From NCBI GenBank assembly GCA_008016945.1, contig SSGN01000049.1, positions 1-27,698 of the forward strand: a stretch of DNA of 27,698 nucleotides, in the 5' to 3' direction. Every line of letters begins with the position of its first letter. Positions within the stretch are counted from its first letter, which is position 1. Both the position numbers and the translations under genes were made by a program. Under the pieces are notes generated by a model, which was given only the letters and a program-made list of their open reading frames with translations, did no database searches and had not been told where the DNA came from. Shown in pieces: positions 1 through 8,606 of the stretch. This stretch comes from Flavobacteriales bacterium (GTDB taxonomy: Bacteria > Bacteroidota > Bacteroidia > Flavobacteriales > PHOS-HE28).

Positions 1-432
1 AACGAGGAAGGCAAGGCCGGGGGCGGGCAGATCGAGGAATATCTGCGCGCCTATAATGGCGAAGGTATCCAGCATATCGCGCTGATCTGTGACGATCTGG
101 TTGCCTGCTGGGACAATCTCAAGAAACTCGGCGTGACTTTCATGACCCCGCCGCCTGACACTTATTATGCGATGCTCGAACAGCGGTTGCCCGGCCATGG
201 CGAACCGGTTGATGCGCTTAAATCACGCGGCATCTTGCTAGACGGGACGACCGAAGGTGGCACACCGCGATTGCTGCTGCAAATCTTCGCACAGCCCGAA
301 ATCGGCCCCGTCTTCTTCGAATTCATCCAGCGTCGCGGCGATGAAGGCTTCGGCGAAGGAAATTTCAAGGCATTGTTCGAGAGCATCGAGCGCGACCAGA
401 TCGAGCGCGGTGTATTGGAGGTGGCAGAATGA
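1..432 (+). CDS. hppD: 4-hydroxyphenylpyruvate dioxygenase, C-terminal part (5' truncated)
   Basis: Only the last 143 residues are present; the reading frame is open from base 1, so the start lies before the window. HPPD converts 4-hydroxyphenylpyruvate to homogentisate in tyrosine breakdown, using a non-haem iron held by two His and one Glu. The visible part is the C-terminal vicinal-oxygen-chelate half: a metal-type histidine in IQHIAL (about residue 26 of the fragment), the conserved stretch ending in FFEFIQRRG with the expected iron Glu, and the [15 protein letters not shown] tail typical of the family, whose full length is about 350-360. The stop overlaps the next start (ATGA), so the two genes are probably co-translated. 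Identity is confident from the tail motifs; the truncation is only a window edge. Confidence 0.93.
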   Translation, partial: NEEGKAGGGQIEEYLRAYNGEGIQHIALICDDLVACWDNLKKLGVTFMTPPPDTYYAMLEQRLPGHGEPVDALKSRGILLDGTTEGGTPRLLLQIFAQPEIGPVFFEFIQRRGDEGFGEGNFKALFESIERDQIERGVLEVAE

Positions 433-983
433 CCGTTCCCTTCAAGACTGATCGCATTCACCACGTCGCCTATCGCTGCAAGGACGCGAAGGAGACCGTG
501 GAGTGGTATGCCCGCGTGCTGGGTTTCACCTACACCACGGCCTTTGCAGAAGATCATGTGCCGTCGACCGGCGAATATGATCCCTATATGCACATCTTCC
601 TTGAGTGCGGCGGCGGCAACGTCCTCGCCTTTTTCGAACTGCCCAACCAGCCGGAGATGGGGCGCGATGAAAAGACGCCTGCCTGGGTGCAGCATCTGGC
701 GTTCAAGGTCGCGGATTTCGAAACGCTGAAAGCGGCGAAGGCGCATATCGAATCGCTGGGTATCGATGTGATCGGGCCGACCTATCACGGCATTTTCCGC
801 TCAATCTATTTCTTCGATCCCAATGGCCACCGGCTCGAACTGGCCTGCGATATCGGCACTCAGGAACAATATGCAGAGCTGAAGCGCGTAGCGCCGATGA
901 TGCTCGATGATTGGAGCAAGACCAAGACAGCCCCGCGCCACGCCGAATGGCTGCACAAGGAACCGATCGAAGCTTCTGAATAA
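429..983 (+). CDS. VOC (glyoxalase/dioxygenase superfamily) protein
   Basis: A 184-residue vicinal-oxygen-chelate fold protein. RIHHVAYRC near the N-terminus and HRLELACD near residue 137 supply the usual paired His/Glu metal-ligand positions, with WVQHLAFKV in the middle as a second half-module. It overlaps hppD by four bases (ATGA), and a good ribosome binding site (ggaggtg) lies inside the hppD end, so it belongs to the same tyrosine-degradation transcript. The substrate cannot be read from the sequence. Family members include glyoxalases, epimerases and ring-cleavage dioxygenases; a role on an aromatic or acyl intermediate next to HPPD is inferred from position only. Confidence 0.85.
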   Translation: MTVPFKTDRIHHVAYRCKDAKETVEWYARVLGFTYTTAFAEDHVPSTGEYDPYMHIFLECGGGNVLAFFELPNQPEMGRDEKTPAWVQHLAFKVADFETLKAAKAHIESLGIDVIGPTYHGIFRSIYFFDPNGHRLELACDIGTQEQYAELKRVAPMMLDDWSKTKTAPRHAEWLHKEPIEASE

Positions 984-991
984 AAGTGCGG

Positions 992-1918
992 TCAGGTTGT
1001 GATGTTGGCGGCGCGCCCGACCTTGGGCGTCTCGGTTTTGGGCATGCGCGCTTCAAGCGCATCGAGCCAGATCCGCGCCTTGTCACCGATGAAAAGCTGC
1101 GGGTCCGAGGGGACAAGCCCGCGTCCGGCCTCCCACAGGGTTATCAACGACCGCGCCTCGTCATTGGCCTTTTCAAGGCTCTGCGGCTTGCGCAGCGCAG
1201 TGTTGACAAAGGCATCGCCAAAGAAGGTCCAGTCATTGCCCGGATTGCAGCCGAACGAAGTCCTTTGAGAGGAGGCGGCTGTGACAATAACCGACTGATC
1301 GCCGTTGAGTACAGGTACGAAAACGCCGGAAAAGCAGGCGGAAAGGATGATGAGGCGGCGCTGGATACCGAGATCATCCAGCATTGCTGCCAGCCGTTTG
1401 GGCGCAATCATTCCGATCGCGTTATTCCCGTCACGATAAACCAGCCCCAATTTGGGGTCGCCATGGGTGGTCGCAAAGAGGACGAGGACGTCTTCCTTCA
1501 CATTCATTTTTGCGGCAACCGCCGCCAGAGCAGTGGCCAGATTGGGCGGCGATCCTTGCGGGGTACCGACAGTTTCTTTCCCCGCACCGGCGGCAAGGAA
1601 TATCGATCGACCGGTCGCTCCATAGCGGCGCGTCAGCACCTTCTGCGCTTCACCAGCCTCGCGCCCGAATACCGGATCGGAATCGAGCCCGATCGAAACC
1701 ACATAGGCGTCGATGATGCCCTGCCGCTGGGGTTGCAACGTCGCAAGCGCGGAGGACAGACGGCGATGCTGCACATAGTGCCAGGCCGCACTGCGGTTCT
1801 GCTCCATCGACCAGCCATTTTCCGCCGCCTCGCGGTTGTTGAAGCCGACCTGACTGGTCGAAGGACCAGCTATTGCGGTTGCAACAAGAAGTGCGGCGGC
1901 GAGCGTTTTCCATTGCAT
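992..1918 (-). CDS. Secreted C13-family (legumain-like) cysteine peptidase
   Basis: A 308-residue protein with an N-terminal signal peptide (hydrophobic core TLAAALLVATAIAG). A caspase-fold catalytic dyad is visible: His in FATTHGD (about residue 152) and Cys in ILSACFSG (about residue 195), matching the peptidase C13 family of legumain and GPI transamidase. C13 enzymes cleave or transfer after Asn/Asp; the substrate here is unknown. A GTG at 1924 is possible, but the ATG at 1918 sits nine bases after a ggggag ribosome binding site and is preferred. The gene ends eight bases from the VOC gene, facing it, and starts divergently from the FAH-family gene, so it interrupts the catabolic genes without obviously belonging to them. 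Confidence 0.82.
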   Translation of the reverse strand: MQWKTLAAALLVATAIAGPSTSQVGFNNREAAENGWSMEQNRSAAWHYVQHRRLSSALATLQPQRQGIIDAYVVSIGLDSDPVFGREAGEAQKVLTRRYGATGRSIFLAAGAGKETVGTPQGSPPNLATALAAVAAKMNVKEDVLVLFATTHGDPKLGLVYRDGNNAIGMIAPKRLAAMLDDLGIQRRLIILSACFSGVFVPVLNGDQSVIVTAASSQRTSFGCNPGNDWTFFGDAFVNTALRKPQSLEKANDEARSLITLWEAGRGLVPSDPQLFIGDKARIWLDALEARMPKTETPKVGRAANITT

Positions 1919-2016
1919 AGCCACTGTCTCCCCAACTTCGATAGTCTAGGCAGGATATTGCGATTGCCGCAAGCCCGTAATCCAGTCATGATGAAACACC
2001 AAAACAGGATGCCTTT

Positions 2017-3024
2017 ATGAAACTAGCCTCACTGAAATCTGGTCGCGACGGAAAACTTGTGGTCGTGTCAAATGACCTCGCCTGGTATGCCGATGCCAGC
2101 CATATCTGCCCGACAATGCAGGCCGCGCTCGATAATTGGGAACGTATTGCGCCCAAGCTGGAGGCGCTGGCAACCGATCTTGAGCATGACGTAATCCCCA
2201 AAGAGCGCTTTCATGAACATGATGCAGCGTCACCCTTGCCGAGGGCCTATCAATGGGCCGATGGTTCGGCTTATGTGAATCATGTCGCTTTGGTTCGCCA
2301 GGCGCGTGGTGCGGAAATGCCGGAAAGTTTCTGGCACGATCCGCTGATGTACCAGGGCGGATCGGACGGTTTCCTGGGGCCGCGCGACGATATACCGCTT
2401 GGCGACGTCGCCTGGGGCTGCGACATGGAAGCGGAAGTTGTGGTCGTAACCGGCGACGTGCCGATGGGCGTGAGCGCGGGTGAGGCGAGGGACTATATCC
2501 GCCTTGTGGGTCTCACCAACGATGTGTCGCTGCGCGGCCTCATTCCAGACGAGCTTGCCAAGGGCTTCGGCTTTTTCCAGTCAAAACCGGCCAGCGCCTT
2601 TTCACCCGTATTCGTAACGCCTGAAGCTCTGGGCAATCGCTGGGACGGCGGAAAGCTGCATGGTGCGTTGTGCGTCGACCTCAATGGTCAGCCCTTGGGC
2701 CGCGCCGATGCCGGCGTCGACATGACATTCGATTTTGGACAGCTCATTGCCCATGCGGCAAAGACGCGGAACCTGTCAGCGGGAACGATCATTGGCTCGG
2801 GTACGGTATCGAACCGCGACGCAGATGGTGGCCCGGGCAAGCCCATTGGCGAAGGCGGTCTCGGTTATAGCTGTCTGGCTGAGGTGCGGACGATTGAAAC
2901 GATCCAGGGTGGAAAACCCGTCACACCTTTCATGAAAGCAGGCGATACCGTCCGCATCTGGATGGAAGATGAGAAACACCATCCGATTTTCGGGGTGATC
3001 GAACAGACCGTCGTCGCATATTGA
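2017..3024 (+). CDS. Fumarylacetoacetate hydrolase-family protein
   Basis: A 335-residue FAH-fold protein. The metal site shows as DMEAEVVVV near residue 128 and SLRGLIPDE near residue 168, followed by FQSKPASAFSP and the terminal GSGTVSN and GEGGLGYSCLAE signatures of FahA-type C-C hydrolases. The likely reaction is hydrolysis of fumarylacetoacetate to fumarate and acetoacetate, the last step of tyrosine catabolism, which fits hppD two genes upstream. The maleylacetoacetate isomerase and homogentisate dioxygenase genes are not in the window. An aggatg ribosome binding site precedes the ATG. FAH-family enzymes with other acylpyruvate-like substrates cannot be excluded. Confidence 0.88.
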   Translation: MKLASLKSGRDGKLVVVSNDLAWYADASHICPTMQAALDNWERIAPKLEALATDLEHDVIPKERFHEHDAASPLPRAYQWADGSAYVNHVALVRQARGAEMPESFWHDPLMYQGGSDGFLGPRDDIPLGDVAWGCDMEAEVVVVTGDVPMGVSAGEARDYIRLVGLTNDVSLRGLIPDELAKGFGFFQSKPASAFSPVFVTPEALGNRWDGGKLHGALCVDLNGQPLGRADAGVDMTFDFGQLIAHAAKTRNLSAGTIIGSGTVSNRDADGGPGKPIGEGGLGYSCLAEVRTIETIQGGKPVTPFMKAGDTVRIWMEDEKHHPIFGVIEQTVVAY

Positions 3025-3027
3025 ATC

Positions 3028-3063
3028 AAAAAAGGCGGGAGGAAGATCCCGCCTTTTCTGTTT
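3028..3063. terminator. Bidirectional intrinsic terminator between the FAH gene and tadC
   Basis: A perfect 11-base inverted repeat (aaaaggcggga / tcccgcctttt, loop ggaaga) has A-rich and T-rich flanks on both sides, so it can terminate both the FAH transcript (plus) and the tad operon (minus). It starts a few bases after the FAH stop and lies about 15 bases beyond the tadC stop. Confidence 0.9.
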
Positions 3064-3077
3064 GAGTTCCGATCAGC

Positions 3078-4079
3078 CTATTTCTTGGCAAAGGCATCGC
3101 CGATCGAGCAGGCTGCCGGTCCAAGGATCACGATGAACAGTGTCGGCAGAATGAAAAGGATCAGCGGCACCGTCATGATCGCGGGAAGGCGGGCAGCCTT
3201 TTCTTCGGCACGCATCATGCGTTCGTTACGGAATTCAGCCGAAAGCACACGCAGAGCCGAAGCGAGCGGCGTACCATATTTCTCAGTCTGGATCATGGTC
3301 GTGACCACGCCCTTCACCGAGTCCAGATCGACACGATAAGCTAGGTTTTCGAATGCCATGCGACGCTCAGTCAGGAAGCCGAGCTCGATTGCCGTGAGGG
3401 CGAACTCGTCACCCAGTTCGGGAAAGCCGCGGCCAAGTTCCTTTGCTACGCGATTGAAGGCAGAGTCGACCGTCAGACCGGCTTCGGCGCAGATGACAAG
3501 CAAGTCGAGCGCATCGGGCAGGCCCTTGCGGATCGCATCGGTTCGTTTCTGGATCAGGTTGCCGAGATAGATGTCTGCTGCCTTGTAGCCCAAAATTGCC
3601 ATGGCAGCGAACACCGCAAAACGCTTGAATGGTGTCCAATCGGCCAGGCCACCCATGCCGTAAATCCAGAACAAGGCTCCGCCGCCGAGGAGGATCGGCC
3701 CGACAAGCCGACTGAAGATCACTGCAACCGCAAGTTCCTTGCGGCGGATGCCGGCTTGCGCCAGTTTTTGCTGCGCGACCTTGATCTGATCATCTTGCAA
3801 CACCTTGAGCGACGACAGCAACTGGCGCATTTTGTCGGTCGTTTCGGTGTTGCGCACCAGCTTGGCACGCTTCTTTGCGGTCGATGCCGAAATTCCAGCC
3901 TTTAACTGCTCGCGACGTTCGTTCAACGCCTTGACGCGCTTGGTCATCGGGTCGCGAACTGTCACAGCCGCATAGATGGCAAGTATCACCGCAAAACTGG
4001 CAATCGCTGTCATCAATGTGGCGACCCACATGACGTCGATACCCATGATTTCGGGTCCAGGAGGTTGAGCGCTGTTCAT
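3078..4079 (-). CDS. tadC: Tad pilus platform protein TadC (type II secretion F family)
   Basis: A 333-residue inner-membrane protein: one N-terminal membrane segment (about residues 17-40), a charged cytoplasmic stretch, a hydrophobic pair near 120-170, the GspF-type helical domain (PDALDLLVICAEAGLTVDSAF, then RVAKELG and the TERRMAFENLAYRVD region), and a C-terminal hydrophobic hairpin. TadC pairs with TadB to form the platform on which the assembly ATPase works in Flp/Tad pili. It is the last gene of the operon and starts 18 bases after tadB. The usual tadD (TPR) gene does not follow; a terminator does instead. Confidence 0.92.
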   Translation of the reverse strand: MNSAQPPGPEIMGIDVMWVATLMTAIASFAVILAIYAAVTVRDPMTKRVKALNERREQLKAGISASTAKKRAKLVRNTETTDKMRQLLSSLKVLQDDQIKVAQQKLAQAGIRRKELAVAVIFSRLVGPILLGGGALFWIYGMGGLADWTPFKRFAVFAAMAILGYKAADIYLGNLIQKRTDAIRKGLPDALDLLVICAEAGLTVDSAFNRVAKELGRGFPELGDEFALTAIELGFLTERRMAFENLAYRVDLDSVKGVVTTMIQTEKYGTPLASALRVLSAEFRNERMMRAEEKAARLPAIMTVPLILFILPTLFIVILGPAACSIGDAFAKK

Positions 4080-4097
4080 CTTTCTCGGTCCTGTCCC

Positions 4098-5060
4098 TTA
4101 GATTTCAAAGCTGACCATTTTGGCCATGATACCAACACCAATGCTCATCCAGACCAGTCCGACTATGCCGGCGATCATCAGGCGTTGTTCGACAAAGAAG
4201 CCGCCCAGATATTCCGGGTTTACCGACCAGACGAGCGCGAAGACGATGAAAGGCAGCGAGCCGACGATATAGGCCGACGCTTTGGATTCGGATGACATGG
4301 CGCGAATCTTCAGCTTCATCTGCGCGCGTTTGCGCAACACATCGGCGAGGTTTGACAGCGTTTCCGCAAGATTGCCGCCGGTTTCGCGCTGAATGGCAAG
4401 AGTGATTACGAAGAACTGGAATTCAGGTGTGCCAAGGCGCTCTGCTGTATCCTGCAGTGCATCCTCCATGGTTTTGCCGATCTTGATCTTTTCTGTAACG
4501 ATCTTGAATTCTTCGCCAACGGGACCCGGGATTTCGCGGGCAACGACGCCGAGCGTTTCACCAACCGGAAGTCCTGATTTCAAACCGCGAACGAGCAATT
4601 CGATCGCTTCCGGAAATTTTGCCGTGAAATCATTTATGCGTTTGCGGATCAGGTAACTGACGGAAAAGTGCGGCACGGCCAGGGCGAGAAAAGTCGCTCC
4701 GCCAAGAGCGAGCAACATCGGCGCTCCCCGAATCGTCAAAATTCCGAACATGGCGACAAAAATCCCGCCACTGACGTAGAGATACTGGTTGAGCCCCCAT
4801 TTTTTGCCCGTCTGTTGAAGGCGCAGGCGCAGGCGATCGGTCACGCTCATTTTCGTGCCTTCGGTGAACATGATCGGTCGGCGCGCGGCCACTGCCTTGC
4901 GCATTTGTTGCTCAAGCTTGGCGTCAACCGAGTCCGAATGGCGGATTTTCACCGCACTTAGCCGTCGACTGGCTGCTTTCCCCGTTGCAGGTCCTGCAAA
5001 GGCAAATCCCAAAAGGATGAGCGAGGCCACCAAACCAAAAATGAGAACCAGATTGTTCAT
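4098..5060 (-). CDS. tadB: Tad pilus platform protein TadB (type II secretion F family)
   Basis: A 320-residue protein with one N-terminal membrane segment (residues 3-23), two hydrophobic segments near 95-135, the GspF domain (AKFPEAIELLVRGLKSGLPV, REIPGPVGEEF, and QRETGGNLAETLSNLA near residue 225) and two C-terminal membrane segments. It is the TadB half of the TadB/TadC inner-membrane platform. The upstream gene is cpaE, at a distance of only 61 bases. In the usual order cpaF/tadA, encoding the ATPase that contacts TadB, would lie between them. The start has a gaggcgg ribosome binding site. Confidence 0.92.
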   Translation of the reverse strand: MNNLVLIFGLVASLILLGFAFAGPATGKAASRRLSAVKIRHSDSVDAKLEQQMRKAVAARRPIMFTEGTKMSVTDRLRLRLQQTGKKWGLNQYLYVSGGIFVAMFGILTIRGAPMLLALGGATFLALAVPHFSVSYLIRKRINDFTAKFPEAIELLVRGLKSGLPVGETLGVVAREIPGPVGEEFKIVTEKIKIGKTMEDALQDTAERLGTPEFQFFVITLAIQRETGGNLAETLSNLADVLRKRAQMKLKIRAMSSESKASAYIVGSLPFIVFALVWSVNPEYLGGFFVEQRLMIAGIVGLVWMSIGVGIMAKMVSFEI

Positions 5061-5097
5061 CTTTTACCGCCTCTGCCTCATTTGGAGTTCCTTGTCG

Positions 5098-5116
5098 GAA
5101 CGCCAGTGTGGCATTC
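5098..5116 (-). repeat. Hairpin in the cpaE-tadB gap
   Basis: On the minus strand gaatgcca / tggcgttc can pair over eight positions (one T-G wobble) around a cac loop. No T-run follows, so it is not an intrinsic terminator. It sits in the 61-base spacer where cpaF is normally found, and could be an mRNA-processing or stability element, or an incidental repeat. Confidence 0.5.
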
Positions 5117-5121
5117 GAGTG

Positions 5122-6381
5122 TTATTTTTTTGCCAACAGCGATTTGAAACCGGCCATCATCGATTTTTTCGACGATGCGGCTTTGGTTTCGGTTGCCTCT
5201 TCTTCGGGAACGCCGGTTGACTTGATCATATCAGTCAAAGCCACAATGCCCGAGGCCACCTTGCTCGAACGGACAGAGTCGACCAGCGGTTTGCCGAGTT
5301 TGGCGGCCTGCGCCGTTGCTTTTGAGTCCAGCGGGATTACGAGATCAATCTTGCGCTCAATCGAGCTTTCAAAATCCTTGCGTGAAATCTCGATGCCGCC
5401 GGCTTGGGCTTTGTTGGCAACAACGATCGTCTGGCAAGACGGTGCATTTGCGCGCAGCCATGCAAGCAGGCGAATGGCATCACGCGCCGAAGCCAGTGTC
5501 AGTTCGCAGACAATCACTGCCACATTCACATCGTGCAAAAGATGCGGGTAAGCGATCAACATGTTGCGTGGCAGATCGATGACCGTGTTCTCGAACGCTG
5601 CCCGGAATTCTTCCTGCAACTGGAAGAAGGCCGATCCGTCTGTCATGATGGGGCTGCTGATCGCAGCTTCAGCTGACAGGATGGAAAGCTTGTCATTGGC
5701 CTTGATTGTTGCGCGCTCGATGAAAAGCCCGTCGATGCGGCTCGGATTGTCGATTGCGTCGGTCAACCCGCGGCCCGGCTCCAGATCCAACGCCAGAGCG
5801 CCGGTTCCGAAGTGGACGTCGAGATCGAGAAGGCCCGTCAGGTGGCCCATGCGTTCAGACAGCAACCAGGCAATCGAAGTTGCGATGGTCGATGCCCCTA
5901 CGCCGCCGCGCGTACCGATAACTGCGGTCGACAGGTGCGGATGTTCCTTGGCTCCGTCGTCGTGCTTTGGCGCGTTGAGGATCATCTGGGCATGTGTCAC
6001 GGCATCGCGAAGCGCATCGGGACTGACTGGCTTAAGCAGATAGTCCTGCAGGCCTGAAAGCATGAGATCGCGGTACAACCGAACATCATTGACCTGACCC
6101 ATCGCGATAACGACGGTTCCGGGTTCGCAAACTTCGGCCAGTCCATTGATGTCCGAAATCGGGTCGCCCGATTCCGACAGGTCAACCAGCAGAATTTGTG
6201 GGCTGGCTGATACCGACAGCGATTGAACGGCGTTGCGCAAGCCGCCCTTGAAGGCCTTTTCCTGCGGCCACCCCATGTCGTCGCAAACAGTGCGGACAAC
6301 ATCGAGAGTCAGGTCATCGCAAACATAGGCAGTGAACGGATCTCTGGCACCGGCCGAGACACTTTTAAATGGTGCGTTCAT
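5122..6381 (-). CDS. cpaE: Tad pilus localisation/assembly ATPase-like protein CpaE
   Basis: A 419-residue CpaE/TadZ protein: an N-terminal receiver-like domain (about 15-140, with LLVDLSES and LKPVSPD at the usual receiver positions), then a ParA/MinD-type domain from about 150. The Walker A loop is deviant (GTRGGVGAST, Ala at the position where P-loops have Lys), as is common in CpaE. LLDLDVHFG is the Walker A' / switch region. CpaE/TadZ proteins place the pilus machine at the pole. The start ATG shares one base with the cpaD stop (TAATG), indicating tight coupling. The C-terminus is a Lys/Ala/Ser-rich tail. Confidence 0.92.
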   Translation of the reverse strand: MNAPFKSVSAGARDPFTAYVCDDLTLDVVRTVCDDMGWPQEKAFKGGLRNAVQSLSVSASPQILLVDLSESGDPISDINGLAEVCEPGTVVIAMGQVNDVRLYRDLMLSGLQDYLLKPVSPDALRDAVTHAQMILNAPKHDDGAKEHPHLSTAVIGTRGGVGASTIATSIAWLLSERMGHLTGLLDLDVHFGTGALALDLEPGRGLTDAIDNPSRIDGLFIERATIKANDKLSILSAEAAISSPIMTDGSAFFQLQEEFRAAFENTVIDLPRNMLIAYPHLLHDVNVAVIVCELTLASARDAIRLLAWLRANAPSCQTIVVANKAQAGGIEISRKDFESSIERKIDLVIPLDSKATAQAAKLGKPLVDSVRSSKVASGIVALTDMIKSTGVPEEEATETKAASSKKSMMAGFKSLLAKK

Positions 6382-6962
6382 TAGTTTGCGCCTCCGGATT
6401 TCTTGCGCGATCCACCCCGGCTGTTTTCAGGAGTGGACTCGCGGCCGCGTACTAGATCTTCGGGATCGGCAACCATCGTAGCAAGATTGCTGTTCGTAGC
6501 GCATCCGTAGTTGGGATGGTTGCTGGAGTTGTAATTGGCCTCAGTGGTTTTGGTCCAATTCGGGCAATTGGGAACACTCGCCGTCGAGCGGGTCACTACT
6601 ACCCTGGCAGTACCCGGCACCACATTGCCATCCGTGACCGGCGCCGTCTCGCTTAACAGCAAACCATGCTTGGCCGCGAGGTCACTCACCGCTTGCTTGG
6701 TTGCTGCATCGGGGTAGCTATCGCCAAAATCCACGGCAATGCGGTCGCCAAATCGCAGTTTCATGGCCTCAAACCATTCTGCGATACGGTTTTGTTCGAA
6801 TGACGAGAGTCCAGCGCTGCCATCGACATTCACGTCGAGGGCGTAGATGTTACGATGAACCACCGGTTGGTTGGTCGAGTACATCGACGTATTCGAGCCA
6901 GTTGCGCCGCATCCGGCGAGCGTGAAGGCCAAAGTTGCCGTCAAGATTAGTTTTGCACGCAT
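6381..6962 (-). CDS. cpaD: Tad pilus outer-membrane lipoprotein CpaD
   Basis: A 193-residue lipoprotein: a short signal peptide ending in the lipobox LAGC, then a small conserved domain (NQPVVHRNIYALDVNVDG, FGDRIAVDFGDSYPD, VPNCPNWTK, NHPNYGCATNSNLATMV) that identifies the CpaD family. CpaD works with the CpaC secretin at the outer membrane. The frame could open at a TTG at 6986 overlapping the cpaC stop, or at an ATG at 6968. The ATG at 6962 is preferred because gaggag lies seven bases upstream. The tail is rich in Ser, Arg, Gly and Lys. Confidence 0.88.
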   Translation of the reverse strand: MRAKLILTATLAFTLAGCGATGSNTSMYSTNQPVVHRNIYALDVNVDGSAGLSSFEQNRIAEWFEAMKLRFGDRIAVDFGDSYPDAATKQAVSDLAAKHGLLLSETAPVTDGNVVPGTARVVVTRSTASVPNCPNWTKTTEANYNSSNHPNYGCATNSNLATMVADPEDLVRGRESTPENSRGGSRKKSGGAN

Positions 6963-6982
6963 GTTCATGCTCCTCACGTCGC

Positions 6983-8602
6983 TCAATTGAAGCTGAAGCC
7001 GGGTGCTGACCCTGCTTCACCGGATTGGGATTTCTTGGCCTGCTTGGTGCTGATCGCCGGAGCAGCTTCGCTTACGGTACCGAACTCCGGGCCCTTCACA
7101 TTGTCGGGCGCAACAGTCGGCTTCGGGCGTTCAGCAGATCCGGTCAAATTCGACGCGGTCTTGTTGAGCAGGATGCGCTCCAGATCAGACGGAGTATTGT
7201 ATCCGTCGGTCGGCAGCTTGATTTCTGATTCTGAGACCGGCTTCACCAGATAGGGCGTAACGACGATGACCAGTTCGGTCTCGTTGCGCTTCCAGCCATT
7301 TGACTTGAACAGGGCACCGAGAACCGGAACATCTCCCAAGCCCGGATATTTATCGACCGAAGTGTTGGCCGAGTTTGAGAGCAGTCCGGCAATCATGAAG
7401 CTCTGGCCAGAACCCAGTTCGACCGTCGTTTCCGCCATGCGTGTGGTGATCGCCGGTATTTCGGTTCCTGCGATGCGAACAGCGCCTTGTGACGAGATAT
7501 CCGAGACCTCCGGGCGCACCCGAAGGAGGATGCGGCCGTCAGACTGGACGGTTGGGGTGTAGCGCAGGCTGACACCAAAATCACGGAACTGCACGGTGGT
7601 CGCGCCAAAATTGTCCGCTACCGGTATCGGAAACTGCCCGCCCGCAAGAAATTCTGCGGATTCACCAGAGATAGTGGTGAGATTAGGTTGAGCAAGCGTG
7701 GTCGAAAGACCGGCGCGCTCGGCAATGTCAAACGCAGCTGCGACATCGATACCGAACAATTTGCCCGCGAGGTTCAGCACATTGCTTCCTACCGGGTTAT
7801 TGAAGGTATATTGCGTCCCGCCAGTAATAAACTGACCGGTCGCTGGGTTGAAAGGCAACGAGATTGAGCCTGCGGGAAGGCCGTACAGCGATGACGCATC
7901 CAGGCGCGGAAAGGCGCTGGTGTTGAGATCGCCAATGGTACCCACGCTGCGACCGCGGCCGACGCCAAAGACAAGGCCATTGCCGTCATTGTCACGAGTT
8001 GTGAAATTTGATGCAATTTCCTTGGCCAGCGAACGGCTGACTTCCGCAATCCGGACCTGCAGATTGACCTGCATTGGAACGGCGGTCTTCAGTCGGCTGA
8101 CGACTTTTGTCGCATCGCCAACAAACGCCTGAACGAGTGTTTCAGCTTCCTGAACATCTTCAGGTTGGGCGACCGTACCAGTTAGCAGTACCACACCGTT
8201 CATGGTCGAAACCTTGATGTCGGCTTCGGGCATTGCGAGCAGCAGCATCTGATCAACCGAGTCGAGGTTGTTGCCTACCCGGATAGTGGCAGAGTAGATT
8301 GTCCGTCCTGCAGCATCTGTTGCATAGACGGTCGTTTCGCCTTGCCCTTTTCCGAGGATGTAGAGCTGCCGGGGGCTGCGGACATCGACATCGGCGATCG
8401 TCGGGTTAGAAACAACAACGTCGGATACCGAAGAGCCCAGATTGATCTGCTCGCCACGACCGACCGACAGAACGATCACGCGGCCGCCGGTTTTGGATGC
8501 AGCGGGATCGGCCTTTGCAGGTGCCGCGCTGGCAACGGTGGAAATGGAGGCAGCGAAGATAATCGCTGCGGCACCGGATTTCATGAGTGATTTGATGGTC
8601 AT
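6983..8602 (-). CDS. cpaC: Tad pilus secretin CpaC/RcpA
   Basis: A 539-residue secretin from the chosen ATG, which follows ggaggt by about eight bases and has a normal signal peptide (SGAAAIIFAASISTVASA). An upstream in-frame start at 8698 lies inside cpaB and is rejected. Domains in order: the pilus-secretin N-terminal domain (RVIVLSVGRGEQINLG), a BON-like module (MNGVVLLTGTVAQPEDVQEA), and the secretin core ending in VPVLGALFKSN and ETELVIVVTPYLVKPV. A low-complexity Lys/Ser/Gly tail follows. The protein forms the outer-membrane channel of the Tad pilus. It starts four bases from the cpaB stop, with its ribosome binding site inside the cpaB end. Confidence 0.93.
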   Translation of the reverse strand: MTIKSLMKSGAAAIIFAASISTVASAAPAKADPAASKTGGRVIVLSVGRGEQINLGSSVSDVVVSNPTIADVDVRSPRQLYILGKGQGETTVYATDAAGRTIYSATIRVGNNLDSVDQMLLLAMPEADIKVSTMNGVVLLTGTVAQPEDVQEAETLVQAFVGDATKVVSRLKTAVPMQVNLQVRIAEVSRSLAKEIASNFTTRDNDGNGLVFGVGRGRSVGTIGDLNTSAFPRLDASSLYGLPAGSISLPFNPATGQFITGGTQYTFNNPVGSNVLNLAGKLFGIDVAAAFDIAERAGLSTTLAQPNLTTISGESAEFLAGGQFPIPVADNFGATTVQFRDFGVSLRYTPTVQSDGRILLRVRPEVSDISSQGAVRIAGTEIPAITTRMAETTVELGSGQSFMIAGLLSNSANTSVDKYPGLGDVPVLGALFKSNGWKRNETELVIVVTPYLVKPVSESEIKLPTDGYNTPSDLERILLNKTASNLTGSAERPKPTVAPDNVKGPEFGTVSEAAPAISTKQAKKSQSGEAGSAPGFSFN

Positions 8603-8606
8603 TATA

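Noticed and set aside
986..2020. Long open frame of 344 codons on the plus strand
   Set aside because: It is the exact antisense of the C13 peptidase gene, whose His-Cys motifs and signal peptide are clear; the antisense translation shows no family pattern.
5870..5980. CpaE inactive because the Walker A lysine is missing
   Set aside because: The deviant GxRGGVGAST loop is usual in the CpaE family and is not evidence of damage here.
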